A stretch of DNA of 26,752 nucleotides from JAYEJB01 sp034716415. GTDB taxonomy: Bacteria; Patescibacteriota; Patescibacteriia; SG8-24. The notes under the pieces were generated by a model, which saw only the letters and a program-made list of their open reading frames with translations, was not told the DNA's origin and searched no databases. The translations under genes were made by a program, and so were the position numbers. The stretch is from NCBI GenBank assembly GCA_034716415.1, contig JAYEJB010000063.1, positions 1-26,752 of the forward strand, read 5' to 3'. Every line of letters starts with the position of its first letter. Positions within the stretch are counted from its first letter, which is position 1. Below, in pieces: positions 7,528 to 15,881 of this stretch.

Positions 7528-7922
7528 GGTGTTTCTTGATAATCACTTTGTGTGGCGGGGCAGAGGCCCCTCCTGCGAGGTAGACCGGTCTTAGGGTGGT
7601 TCGCTTCGCTCTGGGAATGTCTTGCTATGGCGGGGCAGGGGCCCCTCCGCTGAAGTTGACCGCTCCTAGGGAGCTTCGCTTCGCTCTGGTAACATCTTTC
7701 TGTGGCGGACCAGGGGGTCCTTCCGCGTGGCGAACCGGTCTTAGGGTGGTTCGCTTCGCTCTGGAAATTTCATGCCAAGAGTGACGTGCTTTCTATGGTT
7801 CCCGGGTACATTCCTGTGTACAAGTCATACGACTTGCACGCAGGAAGAACCCGGCAACTGTCGCTCGGCTGACCGGCTTTCACACAGGAAGAACCCGGCA
7901 ACTACTGCTCGGCTGACCGATA
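7528..7922. repeat. Composite intergenic repeat, locus 1
   Basis: This gap contains no gene. Three 62-bp units (7553-7614, 7628-7689, 7703-7764) repeat with an exact 75-bp period, leaving 13-bp spacers. Then comes a conserved segment (about 7773-7801) and a 53-bp imperfect hairpin (7802-7854). After it lie tandem partial copies of the hairpin's right arm (7855-7898 and part of 7899-7920). The units end in GCTTCGCTCTGG. The same composite occurs at 9699-10020 and 20594-20909. Confidence 0.9.
7802..7854. repeat. 53-bp hairpin element, copy 1
   Basis: CCGGGT, CCTGTGT and CAAGTC on the left pair with GACTTG, the ACGCAGG/ACACAGG-type segment, and ACCCGG on the right. Copies 2 and 3 are at 9874-9926 and 20770-20822. 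In copy 2 the innermost pair is swapped from C-G to G-C (GAAGTC/GACTTC), a compensatory change that supports a real stem. Confidence 0.8.
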
Positions 7923-9686
7923 TTACCACGATCCACCGCCGCCACCGCCGAAACCACCGCCGCTTGAAAATCCGCTTCCGCTGGAGCTCTTCGACGGTGC
8001 CGACTTCATTGCTCTGCCCAGCCCGGACTCCAGACTGTCCATCGACGCCATGAACCGCCCGACATGGAACCTGTTCTGCACGATCGCCTCACCCTCGTAC
8101 CAATTCGGCGACTGCATGTCGAGATCCTTGAACGCGTCGCTCCATTGGTCCACCACGTCGAACACCATCGCGTACGGCAGGAAACGCTCGAACATCTTTT
8201 CCTTCTCCTGCCACTCGAGACGGTACTTTTCCGCTGTCAGCAGATACTCCTTGAATCCCTTGGAGTGCTCGAAAGCCTTCATTCCCTCATTGGTCTTCCT
8301 AGGCATGAACGGCGCAAAGATCAGGAACAACAGTCCGGTGACCACACCGCCCCCGGCCAACACGACGTATTTCAGATTCCCGAAGGACAGCGCTGCGGTC
8401 TGAGCGAGGAATATGAACGCGACTCCGGACACGGCAATGAACAGACTTCCCGTGCCCGCATACTTCGACCTGACGCTGCGCGGACTCCTGGCGAAGTATC
8501 CTTTCGCTACCGTCTGACCGTAAAGCCTCTTATTGATGAGCTTTAGGTTGCCGTGAAACGCATGCGTCTTGATGAGTTTCTCGAGTGTCACATAATTCTC
8601 GCCACCGAACATGACCGACAGGACTTTGACCTCATGCGGCTTCAGTTCGGCATCATCCTTGTATTGCAGTCGCAGCAGCTTGAAACCGAAATTCTTCCGG
8701 AACGACAGGCCCCCGCTCTTCTCGTCGTTGATCCTGATGTAGCCACGCACGGCCAGATCGACTATCGTCGCGCTGATGTCTTTCATGTGGGCCTTCTCGT
8801 CGATCAACACGCCGACTTCCGCCGGTGTCAGCCCCTCCGGTGGCGAGTAGCGCGCGACCAAGGCTCCGCTCCCTTCCGGATCACGCCCCACCCTCATCCA
8901 CTTCCGCAGCAGATAAATGAACGCGATAATCGGGATGAGGACCGCGAACGGCAGGACAGGTAGGGTCGGATTCACCACGTCAGTCATGAAACCCGCCTCC
9001 ATCGGCTCGAGCCGCGCCACGAGACCGGGCGTCCACCCGACTACGATCGTCAGGAAATCGTCCGCGACGAAATGCGCGGTCGTGCCGGAACGGTTGTACA
9101 GGCACTCCAGGCCGGTGTCGCCGTAGGCGCCCATGAAACACTTCAACCTAATATCCTCCTCGACCGCACCTTCCGGCAGGTGTACGACGGCGGATACGCG
9201 ACGGAACGGCACGTCCCAATCGTGGCCGGTCACGTTCCAATACAGCTCGTCATGGTCGTCGAAATACCGGAGCGCGCCAGACGCCTCGTAGGTGATCTCA
9301 TACCTCTGCAGGCCGGTCACTGTCGCGTCCGGATCGCCGATCTTAAGGCGTACCGCGTTGCGGTTCCTGATGACGCTGTAAGACGCGCCGATGACCGACT
9401 TCACTTCGACCGGTACGACCACGGTCCGTCCGTCGTCGAGTTCGTAACGTATCGGAATGTCGCGATAGATTCCGTGTTTCGGGGTCGGAAAAAAATAGTC
9501 TATCTTTTCGACGACCGTGATACGTCCGTCCTCGCGTACGGTGATATCAGAAGCGAACGACACCACTTCTTCCCTGGTCGGCTCGCCGGTAGTCGGCGGG
9601 AACTGGGCCTGAACAGCGACCGGAAAGCAGGACAACACAAATAATATTACGAATATCGTTGATGGTATGAGTAATCTGTTTCTCAT
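7923..9686 (-). CDS. DUF2207 family membrane protein
   Basis: A protein of about 587 residues. It has an N-terminal signal segment (LLIPSTIFVILFVLSCFPVA). An extracytoplasmic DUF2207 domain follows (FASDITVREDGRITVVEKID, KHGIYRDIPIRY, YWNVTGHDWDVPF). One membrane span lies near residues 240-260, and a cytoplasmic region follows with two more spans around 420-480. The C terminus ends in a Ser/Gly tail (SGSGFSSGGGFGGGGGGSW) typical of this family. Its function is unknown. The frame is open further upstream to 9752, but those residues come from the repeat units, so ATG 9686 (MRNRLLIP) is chosen. It is flanked on both sides by the composite repeat. Confidence 0.92.
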   Translation of the reverse strand: MRNRLLIPSTIFVILFVLSCFPVAVQAQFPPTTGEPTREEVVSFASDITVREDGRITVVEKIDYFFPTPKHGIYRDIPIRYELDDGRTVVVPVEVKSVIGASYSVIRNRNAVRLKIGDPDATVTGLQRYEITYEASGALRYFDDHDELYWNVTGHDWDVPFRRVSAVVHLPEGAVEEDIRLKCFMGAYGDTGLECLYNRSGTTAHFVADDFLTIVVGWTPGLVARLEPMEAGFMTDVVNPTLPVLPFAVLIPIIAFIYLLRKWMRVGRDPEGSGALVARYSPPEGLTPAEVGVLIDEKAHMKDISATIVDLAVRGYIRINDEKSGGLSFRKNFGFKLLRLQYKDDAELKPHEVKVLSVMFGGENYVTLEKLIKTHAFHGNLKLINKRLYGQTVAKGYFARSPRSVRSKYAGTGSLFIAVSGVAFIFLAQTAALSFGNLKYVVLAGGGVVTGLLFLIFAPFMPRKTNEGMKAFEHSKGFKEYLLTAEKYRLEWQEKEKMFERFLPYAMVFDVVDQWSDAFKDLDMQSPNWYEGEAIVQNRFHVGRFMASMDSLESGLGRAMKSAPSKSSSGSGFSSGGGFGGGGGGSW

Positions 9687-10026
9687 AGTATCTTTCTTCG
9701 GCGGACCAGGGGGTCCTTCCGCGTGGCGAACCGATCTTAGGGTGGTTCGCATTCGCTCTGGTGATTTCGTACTTCGGCGGGGCAGGGGCCCCTCCGCTGA
9801 AGTTGACCGCTCCTAGGGAGCTTCGCTTCGCTCTGGTAACACTATGCCAAGATTGACGTGCTTTCTATGGTTCCCGGGTACATTCCTGTGTAGAAGTCAT
9901 TCGACTTCCACACAGGAAGAACCCGGCAACAATACTCGGCTATACGACTTGCACACAGAAAGAACCCGGTAACGGTGCTCGGCTGACCGACTTCCACACA
10001 GGAAGAACCCGGCAACTAGCACTCGG
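9687..10026. repeat. Composite intergenic repeat, locus 2
   Basis: Same build as locus 1: units at 9699-9761 and 9775-9836 (76 bp apart, one base inserted), the conserved stretch ending CTATGGTTC, the hairpin 9874-9926, and two right-arm copies (9927-9969, 9970-10012) plus a partial one. The TAG stop of the mltG gene (10027) lies right at the repeat edge. No gene is present. Confidence 0.9.
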
Positions 10027-11058
10027 CTAACGCAAATACCGAGCCTTGTTGCGATTATGCCCGTCGAGCGTGCTGGCGTAATGCACATTGCCGTCGGTGT
10101 CGGTCAAAAAATACCAGTTACCGTTCGGTGTCGGGTTCGCGGCAGCTTCTATCGCCTCGAGTCCGGGATTCCCGATCGGTCCGGGCGGCAGACCCGCATA
10201 TCTATATGTATTATACGGCGAATCGAACCGCGTGTCCTCATACGAAACCGCCGGCAGGCTCTTGCCGGTCGCGTAATTGACGGTCGAATCGGCTTGCAGA
10301 CGCATCCCCGCCTCCAGTCTGCGCCAGAATATGTCGGATACGATACATCGGTCTTCCACGCCGCGCACCTCCCGCTCGATGATACTGGCCATGATGATGA
10401 TCTCGTGAAACTCATGACCTGATGATTTCACGTCCGCGAGCAATTCAACGGTCATCTTATCGCCGAAATTATCGAGCATCTTACGGATGACATCCTCCGC
10501 TGTCGCGTCACGATAGATGCGATACGTATCGGGAAACAGGTAACCCTCCAGACCGACGTCATCCGACTTACCGGCGAGAAAGGAATGATTCTTCCCAAGC
10601 GCGAGCGCACCTACAGTCAGATCTACCGGATATCGAGCCGGTTCGCCCGCCAGGGAGTACAAATCTTCGCTCGCGTCAACTCCAAGCTCGTCGAGTGCGG
10701 TTTTGATGTGCCTCAATGTCTCCCCCTCCCGAACGAGAAGCGCCACCTCTTCGGCCGCCATCCCTCCAGAGGCCAGAATACGGATGATGTCATCGTAAGT
10801 CCTGACATTTTTCAGGTCGTGTTCACCGGGTTGGATCCGCGTCGCCAGATCGCTCTTCGACAACGCCCATTTGAAAAACAACCCACTCCTGACGAACCCC
10901 GCTTCAGCGAGTCTCTCAGAGATACTCTCGACGCTCTCGCCCTGTTCGATCATGAACGAAGTGTCGTCCGGACTGCCGGGCGTCGAATAATACACGCTGG
11001 CACTGAACGCCATCGCGATGATCACCAGGAAGTAAATTGTCTTCTTGCGTGTGGACAT
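10027..11058 (-). CDS. mltG: Endolytic murein transglycosylase MltG
   Basis: MltG (YceG family) cuts nascent glycan strands on the outer face of the membrane and is thought to set glycan chain length. The protein has 343 residues. A single N-terminal membrane anchor (IYFLVIIAMAFSASVYY) is followed by a LysM-like first subdomain (MIEQGESVESISERLAEAG). The catalytic domain contains EGYLFPDTYRI, ASIIEREV (carrying the expected catalytic Glu, near residue 230), LQADSTVNYA and SPYNTYRYAGLPPGPIGNPG. The typical family end (NPTPNGNWYFLTDTDGNVHY) is intact. It lies 107 bases downstream of the mannose-1-phosphate guanylyltransferase gene. Confidence 0.95.
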   Translation of the reverse strand: MSTRKKTIYFLVIIAMAFSASVYYSTPGSPDDTSFMIEQGESVESISERLAEAGFVRSGLFFKWALSKSDLATRIQPGEHDLKNVRTYDDIIRILASGGMAAEEVALLVREGETLRHIKTALDELGVDASEDLYSLAGEPARYPVDLTVGALALGKNHSFLAGKSDDVGLEGYLFPDTYRIYRDATAEDVIRKMLDNFGDKMTVELLADVKSSGHEFHEIIIMASIIEREVRGVEDRCIVSDIFWRRLEAGMRLQADSTVNYATGKSLPAVSYEDTRFDSPYNTYRYAGLPPGPIGNPGLEAIEAAANPTPNGNWYFLTDTDGNVHYASTLDGHNRNKARYLR

Positions 11059-11071
11059 ATTTAGAGCGGGA

Positions 11072-11091
11072 CCTGCCTGTCGGCAGGCAGG
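11072..11091. repeat. 20-bp palindrome CCTGCCTG-type, copy 1
   Basis: CCTGCCTGTCGGCAGGCAGG is palindromic except for the centre. Related copies are at 24460-24479 and 25597-25613. Here it lies just upstream of mltG, in a segment that also carries GCGGGAGAAG-type repeats. Confidence 0.75.
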
Positions 11092-11165
11092 GAAGGGGCA
11101 GAAGCGGGAGAAGCAGGTGAAGCGGGAGAAAAAAAATCCTTCTGCCTCTTCTGCACCTTATACTC

Positions 11166-12245
11166 CTATAGAAACCCTCTCGTCTCCTCATCATTCTCCA
11201 TCATCTCAACAAGCCGCTTCACCTCATGCGCCCTGTCCAGCGGACAGACCAGGAGCGCGTCTCCGGTATCGACCACGACGGTTTCCTTCAGTCCGACGGT
11301 CGCGATCATCTTTCCGTCGGGTGCGTAAATGAGATTGTCAACGGAATCGATCTCCAAATGCTTCCCTCTGACCGTATTTTTCTCGCTCCCGACCTCCATC
11401 ACTTCCTTGACCGTCCGCCAGTTGCCGATATCCATCCAGCCGAACGCGGCGGGGATGACCAGCAGATCATCCATCTTCTCCAATATCCCATAGTCGATGC
11501 TCATTTTAGGGAGCTGCTCGAAAAACGCACCGACGGACTGCTCCTCACCCTCCCTGCCGAATACCTCCTTCATCTTCATGAAAAGATGATAGTGCTCGGA
11601 CAGGTGCTTGCCGAATGATTCCAGGAAACCGGAGACGGATCCCACGATAAGTGTCGGATTCCAGAGATAGCTTCCATCCGTGACATACTCCTTGGCAGTC
11701 GGCTCATCGGGCTTTTCCACGAAGCGCTCGACATCGAACACTCCATAATCGTTCGCATCGCCGAATTGTCGGCCCATCTTGATGTATCCGTAGCCGGTCT
11801 CCGGATATTCCGGCCTGATTCCGATAAGTGCGGTCCTGCCGGGGTTGTCGCGCACGACCGACTCCGCGGCTCGTATGGCGCGATGATACGCCTCCCCGTC
11901 TTTCACGTGCGCGTCGCTGTTGATGACGACGAAGGTCTCCTCCGGTCTGGCGCGGGCGATGTTCAGGAGTGCGTAGCCGATCGCCGCGGCCGTGTCCCTG
12001 CGGCACGGCTCGAGGATAACGTTGCCCTCCGGCAGTTCGGACAGCTGTTCCTTCACCGCCGGACCATGGTCGGCCGAGGTCGCGACAAAAATATCCTGCG
12101 GTTCGAACCCCTTCCGCAACCTGAAATAGGTGACGCGAAGCATCGAGTCACCGCCGACTATCGATCCTATCTGTTTGGGGTTGTCTTTCCTGGAGACCGG
12201 CCAGAGACGCGTACCGCCCCCGCCGGCAAGTATGAGCGCTATCAT
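11166..12245 (-). CDS. Mannose-1-phosphate guanylyltransferase
   Basis: Makes GDP-mannose from mannose-1-phosphate and GTP for surface polysaccharide or glycoprotein synthesis. The protein has 359 residues. The N terminus carries the nucleotidyltransferase signature LILAGGGGTRLWPVSRKDNPKQ. Further on come VILEPCRRDTAAAIGYA, NSDAHV (metal-binding region, with NSDAH where many relatives have PADH), ETGYGYIK, FVEKP, YLWNPTLIV and the SIDYGILEK and GWMDIGNW motifs of the family. There is no C-terminal isomerase domain, so this is the single-function form. Its ATG comes 1 base after the TGA of the PAP2 gene, which suggests translational coupling. Confidence 0.93.
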   Translation of the reverse strand: MIALILAGGGGTRLWPVSRKDNPKQIGSIVGGDSMLRVTYFRLRKGFEPQDIFVATSADHGPAVKEQLSELPEGNVILEPCRRDTAAAIGYALLNIARARPEETFVVINSDAHVKDGEAYHRAIRAAESVVRDNPGRTALIGIRPEYPETGYGYIKMGRQFGDANDYGVFDVERFVEKPDEPTAKEYVTDGSYLWNPTLIVGSVSGFLESFGKHLSEHYHLFMKMKEVFGREGEEQSVGAFFEQLPKMSIDYGILEKMDDLLVIPAAFGWMDIGNWRTVKEVMEVGSEKNTVRGKHLEIDSVDNLIYAPDGKMIATVGLKETVVVDTGDALLVCPLDRAHEVKRLVEMMENDEETRGFL

Positions 12246-12246
12246 A

Positions 12247-12870
12247 TCATCTCTTCATCTTACGCCTCATTTTTTTCAATGACTTCAATTCCTTTTCGAT
12301 GAATGTGACGTCCTTCAGCTTGCGACCGACGAAGCGCGCGATGACCGCCGCGATCATACCGACGAATATCCCGGCCAGGACGTCGGACGGGAAATGGACG
12401 CCGACGTATATCCTGCCGACCGCGACTCCTGTCGCCGCCGCCAACAGCACGCCTCCCAACTTCGGATGCAACAACGTCACCGAGACCGCGATCGCGAAAG
12501 CCATCGAGGTGTGATCGGAGGGCAGGGATTTGGAGGTCAGGGGCTCACCGATGAGCCTGGTCACGCCATGAAGAGCGACAAACGGCCGCTCCCGATAGTA
12601 GATGAGCGAGAACAGGAAATTCCCGACCACGGCGATGAACGCAGCCGCCGCCGCCCGCAACATGACTGAAATATCCCTGACCGCTTCATGGCGTGACTTA
12701 CGGGTGTGCGCGGTCACGTAATGATACCAGGCCAACAATATGACGACGGCCGGTATCAGATAGATGAATGAAGACGCCAGGAAAATACCGACACGATCGA
12801 GAGCGTCATACTTTCCGGCCAGACCGTTGATGGCCCGAAACAACTCATTATCCAAATCGCAGATATTCAT
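12247..12870 (-). CDS. PAP2-family membrane phosphatase
   Basis: Probably dephosphorylates a lipid phosphate such as undecaprenyl diphosphate, recycling the carrier used in wall and surface-glycan synthesis; the substrate is inference. The protein has 207 residues from ATG 12870. A longer frame with a TTG start reaches 12906 but begins in repetitive sequence. It has several membrane spans and the three phosphatase motifs: YYRERPF (motif 1), SLPSDHTS (motif 2) and GRIYVGVHFPSDV (motif 3, with Gly where Ser is common before Arg). The C terminus is strongly basic (KELKSLKKMRRKMKR). It is coupled to the downstream guanylyltransferase gene. Confidence 0.9.
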   Translation of the reverse strand: MNICDLDNELFRAINGLAGKYDALDRVGIFLASSFIYLIPAVVILLAWYHYVTAHTRKSRHEAVRDISVMLRAAAAAFIAVVGNFLFSLIYYRERPFVALHGVTRLIGEPLTSKSLPSDHTSMAFAIAVSVTLLHPKLGGVLLAAATGVAVGRIYVGVHFPSDVLAGIFVGMIAAVIARFVGRKLKDVTFIEKELKSLKKMRRKMKR

Positions 12871-12978
12871 ATATATAAAGGTACTATGGCTGGAGGTTTG
12901 GGGCAAAAGTTGGAGAGAGAGAAAGAGAGAGAAAGTGTGAGAGCGAGAAAGCTGGAAAGCGAGAAAGAATGAAAGCTT

Positions 12979-13059
12979 AAAAGCTCAACAGCTAAAAAGC
13001 TTAAAAACTATGAGTTTTACAAAAAAAATGCTGTTGGGCTTTTTAGCTGTTCGGCTTTT
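12979..13059. repeat. Long inverted repeat in purine-rich intergenic DNA
   Basis: A 22-bp arm (12979-13000, containing AACAGCTAAAAAGC) and its near-complement (13038-13059, containing GCTTTTTAGCTGTT) match with two mismatches. The DNA to the left (12907-12980) is GAGA/GAAAG-rich. The element lies after the stop of the pseudopilin gene and could end its transcript. Confidence 0.7.
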
Positions 13060-13120
13060 GAACTACGGTATCCCGCTTCTGCTCCTTCTGCCCCTTCTGC
13101 ACCTCCCGCCACTACCCTCA

Positions 13121-14881
13121 CTATCCCTCATCCCGCGGCAAGATATCCAACGGATCATCACCATCATCCTTTCTCCTCTTCTCCCCTTCTGCTCCTTCTC
13201 CCGCTCTCCCCGCTTTCGTCGGTCTCGCCCCCGGCTTTACGATCAGCTCGCTCTTCTTGCCTGGAACGTGACCCCCCTGCTTCACGCCCGGCAACGGCGC
13301 GGGAATCTTCTCGCCCTCCCGCATCAACGGGATATCAGATGCGATCACCGTCGGTTCTGTCGTTTCCTCGAGGTTCAGCGGATTCGATTCGGTCTTCTCG
13401 AAGCCCGATTTGACCGCGGTCAGATAGAACTTGCCGCTACCGACACGGAAATGATACCGACCGCGCCCGTCAGAGACCTGTGTCTCGACCAGCTTGTGAT
13501 ACGGCAGGGCGAAGATCCGGAGCACTACGCGGGGAATCGCTTTACCGAAGCCCTTCTCATACACGAAACCCCATTTCTTCGGCTCCTTGACGACGGCGAG
13601 CCGCTTGAAGAGCTTGTATGAGATGAGTTGCGCGGCCAACAGAAGACCAGTCAGGATGTTCGGCGCGATCACGAACGCCACGACACCTATCGCCGGACTC
13701 AACACCGCCACGGCGACACGCGCCCGCTTCCATTGCAGCTTCCTGGTAACGGTCTTCTCGGTCTCCTCCTCGACATGCGGATCGACCGGAACACTCGGTG
13801 TCAGCAAGGTCCCTTCTTCCCCGACCTCCAAGTCACCGCCGTCGTATACGTGCTCATAGTGCCCGTCCACCCCGACATCGACCACGAAACCGCTGGGGAA
13901 CTTGAATCCGGCTTTGGCGACCTCCATCCTGTACTTACCTTCCGACACGAGGAACGAGAACCTCCCTTTGACATCCGTCGCCACGGTCTTCACCCGCGTG
14001 CCGGTTTCAGCGTCCAACAGACGCACGATAGCCAGATCCACCGGAAGTTTGGAAAGAGAATTATAGACCGTGCCCCAGGCCTTGCGCCTCTTGCGGCCGA
14101 ACAGCATCGCCGGTTGGGTGAAAAAATAAAGCATGAGCGCCGCGAGGCTGGCTGACGAATGGACGGTCAGCGCGGCGTTCGCGATCGCCAAACCGGCCAC
14201 CACCGGAGCCGCGGCCTCGGCCGCGTCTTCCACCCGTTCGTCATCCACCACATCACTGACCAACTCGGCCGTATTCATCGTATACTTCGACACGATCTGC
14301 TGGGTCGACTTGAGACCTATGATCAATCCGCCCGCACCGACGACACCCGCACCGGCTTCACCGCCCTCTTCGCCGGCGATTCCCTGCGGCGTAAGCGCGT
14401 GCGGACCATCGTTAAGACTCCCTGATCCCGCCTCGAGCGTGAACAGGATGGCGTAACTCTCACAACCGCGATTGGTACTGCAGTCCCGACCGTCGCGGTA
14501 AAGGGAGCGGTAGACATATTCGGTCCCGCCGGGCTGGGGATTCCTGGGCACACCTATCATATATGGCGTTCCGGAGATTTCCGGAGCGAATCCGCTATCA
14601 GACAGCTGGTCGGTCGCATCGAAGCCCAACGGCAGACCATCGATGCCGGGATGTTGATCGAACGGGTAGGTCTGATGATTCTCGAAATAGAGTTCCAGCG
14701 CGGTCTGGATCTGCTTCATGTCCGACGCCCGCTTGACGTCCCGACCCGCCATCCTGACCGACTGATAGGAAACCGTGCCGATAGCAGAAAGTGCACCGAT
14801 GATGGTGATGACCACCAGCAGTTCGATGAGGGTGAAGCCGGCTCTAGAATGTGTTCCAATAGTTTTTTTCATGTTGGGCAT
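13121..14881 (-). CDS. Pseudopilin fused to membrane and carboxypeptidase-regulatory-like domains
   Basis: A 586-residue protein with an unusual architecture. Residues 1-70 are a type IV pilin/type II secretion pseudopilin N terminus: a basic leader, the prepilin-peptidase site and helix GFTLIELLVVITIIGALSAI, then the usual KRASDMKQIQTALELYFENHQTYP. Residues 70-150 look like a minor-pilin globular domain with two Cys (DCSTNRGCESY). After a Gly-rich stretch there is a hydrophobic segment (LAALMLYFFTQPAMLF). A beta-sandwich repeat of the carboxypeptidase-regulatory type follows (WGTVYNSLSKLPVDLAIVRL to YRMEVAKAGF). Then come a second hydrophobic pair and a second sandwich (WGFVYEKGFGKAIPRVVLRI to FYLTAVKSGF). 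The tail is charged. ATG 14881 is used; ATG 14872 is also possible. Role unknown, probably surface-associated. Confidence 0.85.
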   Translation of the reverse strand: MPNMKKTIGTHSRAGFTLIELLVVITIIGALSAIGTVSYQSVRMAGRDVKRASDMKQIQTALELYFENHQTYPFDQHPGIDGLPLGFDATDQLSDSGFAPEISGTPYMIGVPRNPQPGGTEYVYRSLYRDGRDCSTNRGCESYAILFTLEAGSGSLNDGPHALTPQGIAGEEGGEAGAGVVGAGGLIIGLKSTQQIVSKYTMNTAELVSDVVDDERVEDAAEAAAPVVAGLAIANAALTVHSSASLAALMLYFFTQPAMLFGRKRRKAWGTVYNSLSKLPVDLAIVRLLDAETGTRVKTVATDVKGRFSFLVSEGKYRMEVAKAGFKFPSGFVVDVGVDGHYEHVYDGGDLEVGEEGTLLTPSVPVDPHVEEETEKTVTRKLQWKRARVAVAVLSPAIGVVAFVIAPNILTGLLLAAQLISYKLFKRLAVVKEPKKWGFVYEKGFGKAIPRVVLRIFALPYHKLVETQVSDGRGRYHFRVGSGKFYLTAVKSGFEKTESNPLNLEETTEPTVIASDIPLMREGEKIPAPLPGVKQGGHVPGKKSELIVKPGARPTKAGRAGEGAEGEKRRKDDGDDPLDILPRDEG

Positions 14882-14976
14882 CGTAAATTTCAGAAAGTGC
14901 AGAAAGTGCAGAAGATGCAGAAGAAATCACTTCTTCTCCCGCTTCTTCCCCTTTTGCCCCTTTTCCCGCTATCACG

Positions 14977-15804
14977 CTATCTCTGACACTTCGGACAGAA
15001 GTGGGTCCCTCGACCCCCGAGTCGAATCTTCCGTATCCGACCGCCGCAACGCGCGCACTTCTCCCCTTCCCGGCCGTACACTTCATGTTTCAACCCGTAT
15101 GTACCGGGCTTCCCGTATGCATCGACGTAATCATCGACCGAACTGCCGCGACGCTTGATGGCATCTTTCAATACCGACTTAATTTCCTTGTGCAACGCTT
15201 CTATTTCCTTGACGGTCAGGGTTCCGGCTTTTCTGTCCGGCTTGACGCGTGCTCTCCATAACACCTCATCAGTGTAGATGTTGCCCACACCCACTACGCA
15301 TCGCTGCGACATGATAAGCGGTTTGAGCGCGGCTCTATCGTGCGACCGCAGACAGCGCGTCAGTGTCTCGACCGTAAAACCCCTACTGAACGGCTCCGGT
15401 CCCAGTTTCATGGGACGGAACAGCTTCTCCTTAAGCATATCGGTTTCCAGCAACCGAATCCAGCCGAACTTCCTGACATCATTGAATATCAGGGTCTTCC
15501 CGCCCGATAGACAGAATGTAATATGCGAATGTTTGTTCCGCTCGGTCGGACCGTCAACAAACAATAACTTTCCGGTCATCTTGAGATGAACCGCCATTGT
15601 CTGTCCGCCTGATAGGTCAATCAAGATCATCTTGGCCCGCCGCCGCACCGATCGGATGCGATGCCCCACGATCATCTTCCTGAACTTCCCGACCGTCATG
15701 TTAAGCCTCTTGGCAAAAAACACGTCGACCGACGTGATGCGCTTGCCGACGATCTCTTTTTCGAGCTGTCTTCGAATTGTCTCGACTTCCGGGAGTTCGG
15801 GCAT
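14977..15804 (-). CDS. mutM: Formamidopyrimidine-DNA glycosylase (MutM/Fpg)
   Basis: Removes oxidised purines such as 8-oxoguanine from DNA and nicks the strand (base-excision repair). The 275-residue protein shows every hallmark: the N-terminal PELPEVET with catalytic Pro2/Glu3, LKMTGKL with the conserved Lys, NDVRKFGWIRL, and VGVGNIYTDEVLW. It also has the GSSVDDYVDAYGKPGTY loop and a C-terminal zinc finger CARC...CPKC. The length is normal. It follows the phosphoglycerate mutase genes by 77 bases on the same strand. The gap contains GCGGGAGAAG-type repeats. Confidence 0.96.
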   Translation of the reverse strand: MPELPEVETIRRQLEKEIVGKRITSVDVFFAKRLNMTVGKFRKMIVGHRIRSVRRRAKMILIDLSGGQTMAVHLKMTGKLLFVDGPTERNKHSHITFCLSGGKTLIFNDVRKFGWIRLLETDMLKEKLFRPMKLGPEPFSRGFTVETLTRCLRSHDRAALKPLIMSQRCVVGVGNIYTDEVLWRARVKPDRKAGTLTVKEIEALHKEIKSVLKDAIKRRGSSVDDYVDAYGKPGTYGLKHEVYGREGEKCARCGGRIRKIRLGGRGTHFCPKCQR

Positions 15805-15881
15805 GTGAGAAGCGGGAGAAGGGGCAGAAGCGGGAGAAGGGGCAGAAAAGATAACTTCTGCACCTTTTGCTCCTTCTGCAC

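Noticed and set aside
7553..7764. CRISPR array
   Set aside because: The units are regularly spaced but 62 bp long with 13-bp spacers, the units themselves differ, and no cas gene is present.
9687..9752. Longer N terminus for the DUF2207 protein
   Set aside because: The extra residues come from the repeat unit at 9699-9761; the signal peptide begins at ATG 9686.
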